Program-made: the position numbers and the translations under genes | The notes under the pieces: generated by a model | The model's input: the letters and a program-made list of their open reading frames with translations, nothing else | Told to the model about the DNA's origin: nothing | Database searches by the model: none | Assembly (NCBI RefSeq): GCF_018687635.1 | Contig: NZ_CP061300.1 | Span: 806,001 to 870,000, forward strand | Reading direction: 5' to 3' | DNA from: Polynucleobacter sp. MWH-Braz-FAM2G | Lineage (GTDB): Bacteria > Pseudomonadota > Gammaproteobacteria > Burkholderiales > Burkholderiaceae | Length of the DNA stretch: 64,000 nt | In this document: in pieces, positions 9,996-16,860 of the stretch | Position numbering within the stretch: the first letter of the stretch is position 1 | How the letters are laid out: every line of letters begins with the position of its first letter

Positions 9996-10051
9996 CGTAT
10001 ATAAGCATTTAAATCGTGGTTTCGGCGCACAAAAAATAATTGAGGGGTGAT

Positions 10052-10627
10052 ATGAAAAAGTTTTTAATTTTGGGTTTAGTGTTGTTTTCTGGTTTGGTGG
10101 CTGCTCAGCCTTCTTCGCCTGAGCTATTGCAAATTATTGATAAATCAACCAACTTTGTGGTGAATACCCCAAAGGGTCCAATCGAGATTACTCGCGTCAT
10201 GACACCATGCGCTAAAAATAAAGGTTGGTTGCAGCCATTAATTCCTATTAAGGGTGTGGTACCAGTTGATGAGATTGATGTGCTGAATGCTTTAAACGAC
10301 AAAGATTCCTTGGTTGTAGATATGCGCGTTGTGGATGACCGAGTAAAAGGTACGATCCCTGGATCCATTGGCATCCCGTATACCGAGGTTGCTATGCGAA
10401 TGGATGAATTAGGGTGTAAAAAACCCACTACAGGTTCATCTAAGTGGGATTGTTCTAAGGCCAAAAAGGTTTATGCGTTTTGCAATGGTCCCGTTTGCCC
10501 ACAAAGTCCAATGGCTATGGCTGCAATGACGCGTGATGGCTTCCCAGCAACTAAGATTTATTACTATCGTGGGGGCATGTTGGATTGGGATGCTTTGGGT
10601 CTTACAACAGTGAAGGGTGAGTTTTGA
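10052..10627 (+). CDS. Exported rhodanese-domain protein, cysteine-rich
   Basis: 191 residues. Signal peptide MKKFLILGLVLFSGLVAA, then one rhodanese-like domain containing SLVVDMRVVDDRVKGTIPGSIGIPY. The active loop is YAFCNGPVCPQSPMAM, with C144 as probable persulfide-carrying residue and C149 close by; further cysteines occur at TPC, LGCKK and WDC. It would transfer sulfane sulfur in the periplasm. The ATG at 10052 follows GAGGGG; a TTG at 10040 is less likely. It is divergently arranged with the HiPIP gene. Confidence 0.85.
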   Translation: MKKFLILGLVLFSGLVAAQPSSPELLQIIDKSTNFVVNTPKGPIEITRVMTPCAKNKGWLQPLIPIKGVVPVDEIDVLNALNDKDSLVVDMRVVDDRVKGTIPGSIGIPYTEVAMRMDELGCKKPTTGSSKWDCSKAKKVYAFCNGPVCPQSPMAMAAMTRDGFPATKIYYYRGGMLDWDALGLTTVKGEF

Positions 10628-10800
10628 ATAATCTCATCCAAAGTTATCTGATGGATGACAGGGGGCTGATTGCACCCCCCAAAATCCTTGTCAGACTCAT
10701 CTTTATCAGTCTTAGGTGGTGATTGGAGCTTTTTAGTAAAAGGTCAATTTCTCGGAGTTGACTCTTAACGGCTCTAGATATTGCAAATTAATGTATTCTA

Positions 10801-10822
10801 TAATATACTTATTTATATATTA
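10801..10822. promoter_or_regulatory. AT-rich operator-like inverted repeat
   Basis: TAATATA and TATATTA arms, extendable by one base pair, are separated by 8 bases and end 28 bases before the start of the first YeeE/YedE gene. AT-rich palindromes of this kind are the operators of BigR-type ArsR repressors, and such a regulator is encoded in the downstream operon. The rest of the 222-base gap (10628-10849) shows only a G5/C5 hairpin near 10661-10679, without a plus-strand U-run. Confidence 0.45.
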
Positions 10823-10849
10823 TTTAAATCTTAAATGAGATTATGAAAG

Positions 10850-11377
10850 ATGATTGATAAAGAGGCGCAACCCAAGTCCACGACTTATATGAATCCCTTA
10901 TTAGCAGGGCTTCTTCTTGGTATGGTGTTACTGGCGACTTTTGTATTTACAGGCCATGGGCTTGGGGCAACAGGATTCACAACTCGCTTAACTGCATGGA
11001 TTGGAATGTATGTTGCTCCGGTTGCCACTAATGCAAACGATTACCTCGGCGGAATGGTTGAGGAGGGAAGACCACTCAATGCCTGGATAACTTGGCAGGT
11101 GATAGGTGTTGCTATCGGTGCATTGTTGTCAGCATTTGTTGCCAAGAGAATTCACATTCAATTGGATGGAAAAAAGTTTCTCGGCGGATCTAAGCGCCCT
11201 TTGACTGCTTTGTTTGGCGGTATTTTGGCAGGCTTTGGGGCAAGGGTAGCTGCGGGTTGCACTAGCGGTCTTGGATTGTCTGGCGCAGCGGTTCTCAGTT
11301 TGGCAGGCTTTACTTTTCTTGCAACCTTCTTTGGGGTGGGTTTGTTGGTAAGTCGTATGTTGAAAGAGGAGAAATAA
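10850..11377 (+). CDS. YeeE/YedE family sulfur-transport protein, first half
   Basis: 175 residues, a membrane protein with about four to five helices. The family signature is AGFGARVAAGCTSGLGLSG, with the Cys believed to handle thiosulfate or other sulfur compounds in YeeE (TsuA)-type transporters. It carries only one half of the two-lobed YeeE fold; the next gene supplies the other half, 1 base downstream. Similar split pairs are found with BigR-type regulators and rhodaneses. It is the first gene of a seven-gene operon ending at 14350. Confidence 0.88.
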   Translation: MIDKEAQPKSTTYMNPLLAGLLLGMVLLATFVFTGHGLGATGFTTRLTAWIGMYVAPVATNANDYLGGMVEEGRPLNAWITWQVIGVAIGALLSAFVAKRIHIQLDGKKFLGGSKRPLTALFGGILAGFGARVAAGCTSGLGLSGAAVLSLAGFTFLATFFGVGLLVSRMLKEEK

Positions 11378-11378
11378 G

Positions 11379-11945
11379 ATGAGCGAGATTCTTTCAGGCC
11401 TTCTTTTGGGCGCTGGCTTTGGTTTTGTCTTGGAGCGAGCTGGCTTTGGAAATCCAAATAAGTTAACTGGTCAATTTCGTTTAACTGATTGGTCAGTTTT
11501 CAAGGTGATGTTTACTGCAATTGTGTTTGCAGCTGTAGGGCTCTTGATTTTGGAGAAATTTGGTTATGTAGATGCGGATAATTTATTTGTGCCGCCAGCA
11601 TTTTTAGGGGCTGCCGCCTTGGGTGGTGCACTTGTGGGTGCAGGTTTTGCAATTGGTGGCTATTGTCCTGGAACCTCTGTGGTCGGACTGATGTCTGGCC
11701 GTATTGATGCGGCGATATTTTTATTTGGATTAATTTTAGGAACGGTATTGTTTGCTGGTATTTATCCAAGTATCGAGTTCTTAACATCCATGGGCGAGTA
11801 CACAAAAGCGGATACGTTATCTAATGCCTTCAATATCTCTAATCTATCTATTGATATTGGGATGATTGTTGCTGCAGTTGGTGTTTTTGCTTTAGGAACT
11901 TGGATGGAAAAGAAATTGCAGGGCCCAATTAATTCTCAAACTTAA
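11379..11945 (+). CDS. YeeE/YedE family sulfur-transport protein, second half
   Basis: 188 residues with about five helices. The half-signature GGYCPGTSVVGLMSGR carries the conserved Cys in the membrane, and the N-terminus LLLGAGFGFVLERAGFGNP is typical of the DUF6691-type half. It presumably pairs with the preceding protein to build one transporter for reduced sulfur. The start follows the stop of its partner by 1 base, so the two are translationally coupled. Confidence 0.87.
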   Translation: MSEILSGLLLGAGFGFVLERAGFGNPNKLTGQFRLTDWSVFKVMFTAIVFAAVGLLILEKFGYVDADNLFVPPAFLGAAALGGALVGAGFAIGGYCPGTSVVGLMSGRIDAAIFLFGLILGTVLFAGIYPSIEFLTSMGEYTKADTLSNAFNISNLSIDIGMIVAAVGVFALGTWMEKKLQGPINSQT

Positions 11946-11963
11946 TTTTTCAAAAGGAAAGAC

Positions 11964-12197
11964 ATGTCTAAAAAATCAACTGTAGCTGCATTGGCACTTG
12001 CTTTGGCTGGTTTATCCGCGGCTCCACTAGCGCATTCGGCGGACGCACCTGCGAACCCAACAAGCGCAGAACAAAAAAACCCATGTGGTCCCAAAAAAGA
12101 TACGTCAAACCCATGTGGTCCCGCAAAGAAAAAAGCCGCTAACCCATGTGGCCCCGCTAATCCTTGTGGCCCAAAAAAGCGTAAAGCTGCAGAATAA
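11964..12197 (+). CDS. Small exported protein with four NPCGP motifs
   Basis: 77 residues, not recognised as a named family. A signal peptide (residues 1-26, MSKKSTVAALALALAG...AHSA) is followed by a short mature region of about 50 residues, rich in Lys, Ala and Pro. It has NPCGP at 39-43, 49-53, 60-64 and 66-70, so four cysteines in identical context and no other cysteine. The mature part looks unfolded. Plausible roles are binding of copper or another soft metal, or carrying sulfane sulfur on cysteine; neither can be shown here. An AAAGGAAAG ribosome-binding site precedes the ATG. It sits 18 bases after a sulfur transporter and 5 bases before an uncharacterised gene. Confidence 0.8.
   Translation: MSKKSTVAALALALAGLSAAPLAHSADAPANPTSAEQKNPCGPKKDTSNPCGPAKKKAANPCGPANPCGPKKRKAAE
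12069..12174 (+). repeat. Imperfect DNA repeats encoding NPCGP
   Basis: Three copies of AACCCATGTGG(T/C)CCC and one diverged copy (AATCCTTGTGGCCC) lie within the small exported-protein gene, spaced by 30, 33 and 18 bases. The near-identity at DNA level suggests recent repeat expansion, and copy number may differ between strains. Confidence 0.7.
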
Positions 12198-12202
12198 CCT
12201 AC

Positions 12203-12829
12203 ATGCTCACTCAATCTAATCTCTGGTTGGCTGCCCAAGAGCTTGCAAGCATTCAGATGCGATATGCAGGTGCAGGCCGAACCTTAAGTGAGGCTGCTTT
12301 AGGTGGTGCTAGGGATTTTGTTGAATGGCGACATTATCCAAACAATGACTTGGTCGACAAGGAGAGCGGCTATGAGTTTTATTACCATGCCCATCCTAAA
12401 GACGATATGCCAAAAGGAGAGCATGGTCATTTTCATGTAATTAAACGGGATGGAGAGCGTTTTCATCATCTCATTGGTATCGCGCTAGATCAAATGGGTC
12501 TGCCAACCAGATTGTTCACAACAAATCAGTGGGTTACTGGCGAAAACATGCTGAACGCGAAAATGGTAATGAAGTCCGTTAAAGGGTTTGAAATGTCCAC
12601 TAAAGGACGCGTGGCCCCAGTTTGTAAATGGATCAGCTCTCTAATTCAATTATTTTCATTAGAAATTGAGCAATTAATGTTGGAGCGTGATCAAAAGATA
12701 GCTCGATTAGTTGATGAATATGGAAATCGTGATCTTGTATTGAATTTAAGAGAGCATCATGTCTTAACGGAGTGCAAAATAGATTTAATGGGTCGCCTTT
12801 CAGATAATTTGTTGGTTGTAAATTCATAA
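12203..12829 (+). CDS. Uncharacterised cytosolic protein (possibly DUF6969)
   Basis: 208 residues without signal peptide or membrane helix. The middle is rich in aromatic and histidine residues: VEWRHYPNNDL, GYEFYYHAHP and GEHGHFHVI, then FHHLIGIALDQMGLP and TNQWVTGENM. The second half is helical. The HAH and HGHFH motifs could bind metal. I believe this matches DUF6969 but cannot verify it. The gene starts 5 bases after the NPCGP protein, which makes a functional pair likely. It has no similarity that I recognise to known RiPP-modifying enzymes. Confidence 0.75.
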   Translation: MLTQSNLWLAAQELASIQMRYAGAGRTLSEAALGGARDFVEWRHYPNNDLVDKESGYEFYYHAHPKDDMPKGEHGHFHVIKRDGERFHHLIGIALDQMGLPTRLFTTNQWVTGENMLNAKMVMKSVKGFEMSTKGRVAPVCKWISSLIQLFSLEIEQLMLERDQKIARLVDEYGNRDLVLNLREHHVLTECKIDLMGRLSDNLLVVNS

Positions 12830-12839
12830 GGGAGTAAAA

Positions 12840-13817
12840 ATGAAAAAGATTCAATGGTTATTAGCCTTCGTTCTAGCGAGTTGCATAAGCCTAGCTCAAG
12901 CAATTACATTGCCTGGTCCAGTTGTCAGCGCAGACTGGCTGGCAAATAATCTATCTGAGGTTCAGGTAATTGAAGTGAGAACGGATTTGGATAGCTATCT
13001 TAGAAACCCGGAATTTGACACTGATAAAAAAACTGGCAAGAAATTCTTGGTCGAGGTAGGTGGTCACATTACCAATTCAAGCTTGCTAGACTTTAAGAAG
13101 GTGCGAGCTGAGCGTTTGGTTGATGGTAAAAAAATTAAATTCCTAATCCCTGAAAAGGCCGACTTTGAAAAGCTGGTTCAATCATTGGGTATTAATTCAG
13201 ATAAGCCGATCATTCTTGTGCCAATTGGCCAAGATATGTCTGATATCGATGAGGCATTACGTACCTATTGGTCATTCAAGGTTTATGGCGAAGATCAGGT
13301 TGCTGTATTGGACGGTGGAATTGCTGGTTGGTTAAGTGAAGGTCGTGAGTACACAACTGCCAATACTCCAAAAACGACTGGTAATTGGTCTTCTAAAGCA
13401 GAGCGCAAGGAATTGATCGCTAGTTCAGATGATGTGGCGGCTGCTTCAAAAAGTGGCAAACCACAATTGTTGGATGCTCGTCAGCCTGCTCAATACTTGG
13501 GTCTTGCAAAACGCCCAGACGTAATGACATTTGGCCATATTGCCGGCTCTAAAGAATTGGCCCCTGAGTTGTTGGCAAAATCTAGTAATGGCGCTTTATA
13601 TTTCTGGTCGAAGAATACCTATGACGCATTGATGGCGGCTAATGGTTTAAATATTAAAGGCCCAACGATCGCTTATTGCAATACTGGTCACTTAGCAGCT
13701 GGCGGTTGGTTTGTAATGTCTGAGCTGGTGGGAAATAAATCAACTAAGCTATACGATGGATCTTTGTATCTTTGGACTTTAGAGGGTCGCCCATTAGTTG
13801 GTGTGCCGCTTAATTAA
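12840..13817 (+). CDS. Exported two-domain rhodanese (thiosulfate sulfurtransferase)
   Basis: 325 residues. Signal peptide MKKIQWLLAFVLASCISLAQA, then two rhodanese domains. The first has EVRTDLDSYLRNP and a catalytically empty loop. The second has LLDARQPAQYLG and the active loop IAYCNTGHLAAGGW with catalytic C280. It would move sulfane sulfur in the periplasm, from thiosulfate or persulfide to an acceptor. It lies 10 bases after the uncharacterised gene and 11 bases before the ArsR gene, inside the same operon. Confidence 0.9.
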   Translation: MKKIQWLLAFVLASCISLAQAITLPGPVVSADWLANNLSEVQVIEVRTDLDSYLRNPEFDTDKKTGKKFLVEVGGHITNSSLLDFKKVRAERLVDGKKIKFLIPEKADFEKLVQSLGINSDKPIILVPIGQDMSDIDEALRTYWSFKVYGEDQVAVLDGGIAGWLSEGREYTTANTPKTTGNWSSKAERKELIASSDDVAAASKSGKPQLLDARQPAQYLGLAKRPDVMTFGHIAGSKELAPELLAKSSNGALYFWSKNTYDALMAANGLNIKGPTIAYCNTGHLAAGGWFVMSELVGNKSTKLYDGSLYLWTLEGRPLVGVPLN

Positions 13818-13828
13818 GAGTATTTAAC

Positions 13829-14146
13829 ATGCCAATCGTAAAAACAAACGTAAGTCTAAAAAAGATGCAGTCTTCAGCAGATAAGGCTTGCCGCTTGATG
13901 AAGGTTCTTGCAAATAGGGATCGTATGTTGCTACTTTGTCAAATTAGTCAAGGCGAAATGTGTGTTAGCGAGCTTGAGGAATGTCTTGATATTCATCAGC
14001 CGACATTGTCGCAACAGCTTACGGTTTTGAGAAACGAGGAATTAGTCCAAACTAGAAGAGAGGGTAAGCAAATTTATTATTCGCTCTCTAACGAGGCAGT
14101 CATGGATGTAATGAATGTGCTTTATGAAAATTACTGTAGTAAATAA
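13829..14146 (+). CDS. ArsR-family persulfide-responsive repressor (BigR/SqrR-like)
   Basis: 105 residues, a winged helix: MCVSELEECLDIHQPTLSQQLTVLRNEELVQTRREGKQIYYSL. C37 (LLLCQISQGE) and C103 (ENYC) fall where BigR and SqrR keep the cysteine pair that forms a disulfide or polysulfide bridge and releases DNA; C45 and C52 are extra. It probably represses its own operon through the AT-rich palindrome at 10801-10822. Family role is established knowledge; the target site is inference. Confidence 0.9.
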   Translation: MPIVKTNVSLKKMQSSADKACRLMKVLANRDRMLLLCQISQGEMCVSELEECLDIHQPTLSQQLTVLRNEELVQTRREGKQIYYSLSNEAVMDVMNVLYENYCSK

Positions 14147-14164
14147 TCAAAAAGGGAGTTCGAT

Positions 14165-14350
14165 ATGAAAAGCAATGTTGGTGGTATGGATCGTATGTTA
14201 CGTATATTGGTTGGCCTAGTACTAATTGGTCTAGCTGCAACTGGAACCGTCGGGGTCTGGGGTTGGATTGGCGTTGTTCCTCTTGCAACAGGTCTATTTA
14301 AATTTTGTCCCGCCTATACCGTTTTAGGGATAAATAGCTGTAGCAAATAA
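14165..14350 (+). CDS. DUF2892 (YgaP-like) small membrane protein
   Basis: 61 residues: N-terminal KSNVGGMDRMLRILVGL, two membrane helices, and C-terminal FCPAYTVLGINSCSK. This is the DUF2892 domain, which in E. coli YgaP is fused to a membrane rhodanese. Here it stands alone behind a rhodanese and an ArsR regulator, so it may anchor or serve the same sulfur-transfer system. It closes the operon and is followed directly by a terminator. Confidence 0.88.
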   Translation: MKSNVGGMDRMLRILVGLVLIGLAATGTVGVWGWIGVVPLATGLFKFCPAYTVLGINSCSK

Positions 14351-14362
14351 TTGTGTTCTAGC

Positions 14363-14398
14363 TTAATTAAAAACCACCTACGGGTGGTTTTTAATTAA
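14363..14398 (+). terminator. Rho-independent terminator
   Basis: Perfect 16-bp arms around the tetraloop TACG, with an ACCACC/GGTGGT core and A/T-rich base that gives U-runs on both strands. It ends the YeeE-rhodanese-ArsR-DUF2892 operon and also faces the minus-strand thioredoxin gene. The same core hairpin recurs at 16793-16814. Confidence 0.88.
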
Positions 14399-14419
14399 AT
14401 ACACATAATTCAGACCAAT

Positions 14420-14848
14420 CTATAGACTTGATAGGTGCGTGGAGATGAGTTTTTCTAACTGTGCTGGAGGCAGCGCTCCGGATATTCGTTCAACTTCAGC
14501 TCCATCTTTAAAAATGGCTAAGGTCGGGATGGAGCGGATATTAAATTTTTGACCTATAGAAGGGTTTGCTTCCGTATCTAGTTTCACATACAACAGCTTT
14601 TCACCATTTATTTTGGCGCTTGCTGCAAATGTAGGTGCGAACATTTTGCAAGGCCCGCACCAGGGTGCCCAAAAATCAACAATCACCGGCAGTTTGCTTG
14701 CCTTCAAAATTTCTTGAAAACTCACTTGATCTGCATCTATGGGTGAAGTCAGTAAGCTTTCTTTGCAAGCTCCACAAACTGGTTTTTCGCTCAGGCGATC
14801 AAGGGGTAGGCGATTAAATTTATGACAGCGAGGACACTTAACTAGCAT
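14420..14848 (-). CDS. trxC: Thioredoxin 2
   Basis: 142 residues. An N-terminal zinc-finger region with C5-C8 and C25-C28 (CPRC, CGAC) precedes a thioredoxin fold with active site WAPWCGPC (C64, C67) and the cis-Pro segment IRSIPTL. This domain order defines the TrxC/Trx2 type, a cytoplasmic disulfide reductase linked to oxidative stress. Here it lies inside the sulfur region and may reduce persulfidated proteins, which is inference. Confidence 0.95.
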   Translation of the reverse strand: MLVKCPRCHKFNRLPLDRLSEKPVCGACKESLLTSPIDADQVSFQEILKASKLPVIVDFWAPWCGPCKMFAPTFAASAKINGEKLLYVKLDTEANPSIGQKFNIRSIPTLAIFKDGAEVERISGALPPAQLEKLISTHLSSL

Positions 14849-14925
14849 GAAATTTGCTCCGATCTAAGCTCTTATTTTTTTAACTATATTATGCTCTTTC
14901 GCCTAAAAATCGTAGATTCGAGTTC

Positions 14926-14937
14926 CGATAATTATCG
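14926..14937. promoter_or_regulatory. 12-bp perfect palindrome in divergent region
   Basis: CGATAATTATCG lies between trxC (minus) and a small exported-protein gene (plus), 22 bases before the latter start. It may be an operator; no regulator can be assigned. Confidence 0.3.
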
Positions 14938-14958
14938 ATTTGAGTATAGAATCACCGT

Positions 14959-15309
14959 ATGCGCTCACGCAATAGATTCCTAGTAATTCTGATTTGCCTC
15001 TTTTTGACTTCATTCAAAGTGGCGGCGGGTAGTGTTTTTGTTGATGCGGCTATTGAGCGGGCTCAAATGCACCAAAATTCAATTGCTGGCACTTCTCTTG
15101 AACAAAGTCATGCCGGCAAAGAAGTTGTTGGTGAGCAGCAATCCCACTCATTATTTCTAATGAGTCACGTCACTGCAAATATCAGTGAGATTGGGATTGT
15201 TGTTATTGATCCGCCATTGATCTCTCTTAAGTCTATCAACGCAAAAAAACTGTCGTTTACACAGAATTTCCCTGATTCAGCATTTAAGCCTCCCAAAGGT
15301 CAAGCCTAA
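14959..15309 (+). CDS. Hypothetical exported protein
   Basis: 116 residues. It has a signal peptide (MRSRNRFLVILICLFLTSFKVAAG) and a mature part containing several His residues (QMHQNS, QSHAGKE, QSHSLFLMSHVT) and ending in FKPPKGQA. It is not recognised. The size and layout (signal, His-containing middle, Pro-rich tail) resemble small periplasmic proteins of metal-efflux loci, but no efflux gene is adjacent. The start lies close to a divergent promoter region; no clear ribosome-binding site is seen. Confidence 0.6.
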   Translation: MRSRNRFLVILICLFLTSFKVAAGSVFVDAAIERAQMHQNSIAGTSLEQSHAGKEVVGEQQSHSLFLMSHVTANISEIGIVVIDPPLISLKSINAKKLSFTQNFPDSAFKPPKGQA

Positions 15310-15390
15310 TTCTTCTAGGTAGGGCATGTCGAATCGATATGCCTCATTTCTAATTGGCTAGATGCACATAGCCATTCTGGGAAATACATC

Positions 15391-15882
15391 ATGTCTAAAT
15401 TTTTGAAGGTACTGCCTTTGGCATTACTGGTTTTATTTGTATCGGCTTGTAGCGGTGTTAAGTTAGGCGATGCTAATAGTGTTGCCACAGTCAATGCTGG
15501 TGATTCAATGACCTATGATCCCATTAGCGATCCTAAGTCCAGTGTGTATGGGAAGCGTTCCATTTACTTTGAGTTTGATAGCTACAGTATTGACCCAAAA
15601 TATGTTTCAACCATTTCGGCACATGCAGCATATTTAAAGGCATTTCAAAAGCAAAAAGCGTCAATCATCATTCAGGGCAATACGGATGATCGAGGTACAG
15701 CTGAGTACAACCTAGCCCTCGGCCAAAGACGATCCGAAGCCGTTAAGAAGGCATTGCTTGCTCAAGGGGTCAGCGAATCTCAGTTAGAGGCTGTGAGTTT
15801 TGGGAAAGAAAAGCCGGTCAATCGAGATCAAACAGAAGCAGCATTTAAGGAAAATCGCCGCGCTGATTTTGTTTACCAATAG
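15391..15882 (+). CDS. OmpA-family (Pal-like) peptidoglycan-associated lipoprotein
   Basis: 163 residues. A lipoprotein signal ends in the lipobox VSAC-S. The C-terminal OmpA domain has SIYFEFDSYSIDP, IIIQGNTDDRGTAEYNLALGQRRSEAV and FGKEKP, which bind diaminopimelate of peptidoglycan. It resembles Pal closely, but no tol genes are nearby, so it is more likely a Pal paralogue than the Tol-Pal protein itself. It is followed 12 bases later by a second lipoprotein. Confidence 0.88.
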   Translation: MSKFLKVLPLALLVLFVSACSGVKLGDANSVATVNAGDSMTYDPISDPKSSVYGKRSIYFEFDSYSIDPKYVSTISAHAAYLKAFQKQKASIIIQGNTDDRGTAEYNLALGQRRSEAVKKALLAQGVSESQLEAVSFGKEKPVNRDQTEAAFKENRRADFVYQ

Positions 15883-15894
15883 ATTAAATGGAAT

Positions 15895-16422
15895 ATGGAT
15901 ATGAAAAATATATACAAATTAGGTGTAATGGGCATTATTTTTTTAAGTGGATGCGCTACAAATGTGGCGCCTAAGGATTCTGTAAAAGATGCAAAAACCT
16001 CGGCAATCACCCCCGCAAAACCGTCAGTTCAATCGAGCGCAGTAGTAAGGCGACTTAATGATTGCATTATTAAAAGCAATCAAAGTGCTGACGCATTATT
16101 AGTTGACAGTCAAATCATAGCTGTTACAAGAAACAATCCGCACGCAAAAGCTCTTTTTGCATCCCCAGATAAATTGACTGATCAACAAGCTGTAGCTCTG
16201 ACAAACTATTTGGCTGAAGCAAATACTTGTAGGCCTATTGCCATTGAAGGCTTGAGCCCAGAAATGGTGACAATTTACGAAGATTTTTTTAAAAAAATTG
16301 ATCAAGTATATGCAGATCTTATTGCTAAAAAAATCACTATCGGAGTTGCCAATCAAGAGCGTCAGTTACTAATACAAGATGCTCATTTGAAGCGACTGGC
16401 TATTCAATCTAAAAAGAGCTGA
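15895..16422 (+). CDS. Hypothetical lipoprotein
   Basis: 175 residues, with an alternative start two codons in (15901). The signal MKNIYKLGVMGIIFLSGC ends in a lipobox (LSGC). The mature part has a basic Ser/Ala/Pro linker followed by a mostly helical domain (CIIKSNQSADALL, TDQQAVALTNYLAEANTC, DLIAKKITIGVANQERQLLI). The family is not recognised. It lies directly behind the Pal-like gene, so both may act at the outer membrane. Confidence 0.75.
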   Translation: MDMKNIYKLGVMGIIFLSGCATNVAPKDSVKDAKTSAITPAKPSVQSSAVVRRLNDCIIKSNQSADALLVDSQIIAVTRNNPHAKALFASPDKLTDQQAVALTNYLAEANTCRPIAIEGLSPEMVTIYEDFFKKIDQVYADLIAKKITIGVANQERQLLIQDAHLKRLAIQSKKS

Positions 16423-16434
16423 TAGGAAAGATTT

Positions 16435-16740
16435 ATGGCTAGATATAAATTTGTATGCCGTTCCTGTAACTTTGAGTGTATTAGTGGAATTGGTAAAGAG
16501 GTCGGTTTGCAATCTTCAAAGATAGTGATGGTTTGCAAAGCCTGTTCGACAATAGGGTCATATACCGTTGCCCATTCTAGTAGCGCGAATGTTGACATTG
16601 ACTTTATTCCCTCTTGTATTAATTGCCACTCTAGTAATCATCTGGTGCAGTGGGATGGACTTACTTGCCCGCATTGCAACAAGAATATGAGAGCATTGGG
16701 TGGGGATGTGGATGCGGAAAGGCCTTTTAAATATTGGTAG
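16435..16740 (+). CDS. Small zinc-ribbon protein
   Basis: 101 residues with four CXXC knuckles: CRSC, CKAC, CINC and CPHC, so probably two zinc ribbons, and no membrane helix. The N-terminus ARYKFVCRSCNFECISGIG resembles zinc-ribbon domains of uncharacterised proteins. Function is unknown. It is 12 bases after the lipoprotein gene and is followed by a terminator. Confidence 0.75.
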   Translation: MARYKFVCRSCNFECISGIGKEVGLQSSKIVMVCKACSTIGSYTVAHSSSANVDIDFIPSCINCHSSNHLVQWDGLTCPHCNKNMRALGGDVDAERPFKYW

Positions 16741-16792
16741 TCAGATGTCTAAAAATTCTAGGCACAAATAATAAATTGTTGGAGGAGACATT

Positions 16793-16814
16793 AAAACCAC
16801 CTACGGGTGGTTTT
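16793..16814 (+). terminator. Rho-independent terminator
   Basis: Arms AAAACCACC / GGTGGTTTT around a TACG tetraloop, followed by three more T residues. It has the same hairpin core as the terminator at 14363-14398 and closes the Pal-like/lipoprotein/zinc-ribbon cluster. Confidence 0.85.
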
Positions 16815-16860
16815 TTTCACATATATGAGCGTTGAAAAATCCTTATCGACGCCATGTGAA

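Noticed and set aside
10661-10680. G5/C5 hairpin after the exported rhodanese gene as terminator
   Set aside because: It is followed by A residues, not T, on the plus strand, so it is not a convincing terminator in that direction.
11942-12238. 98-residue frame with repeated GPHG on the minus strand
   Set aside because: It is the antisense image of the NPCGP repeats; the plus-strand frame has a proper signal peptide, ribosome-binding site and operon position.
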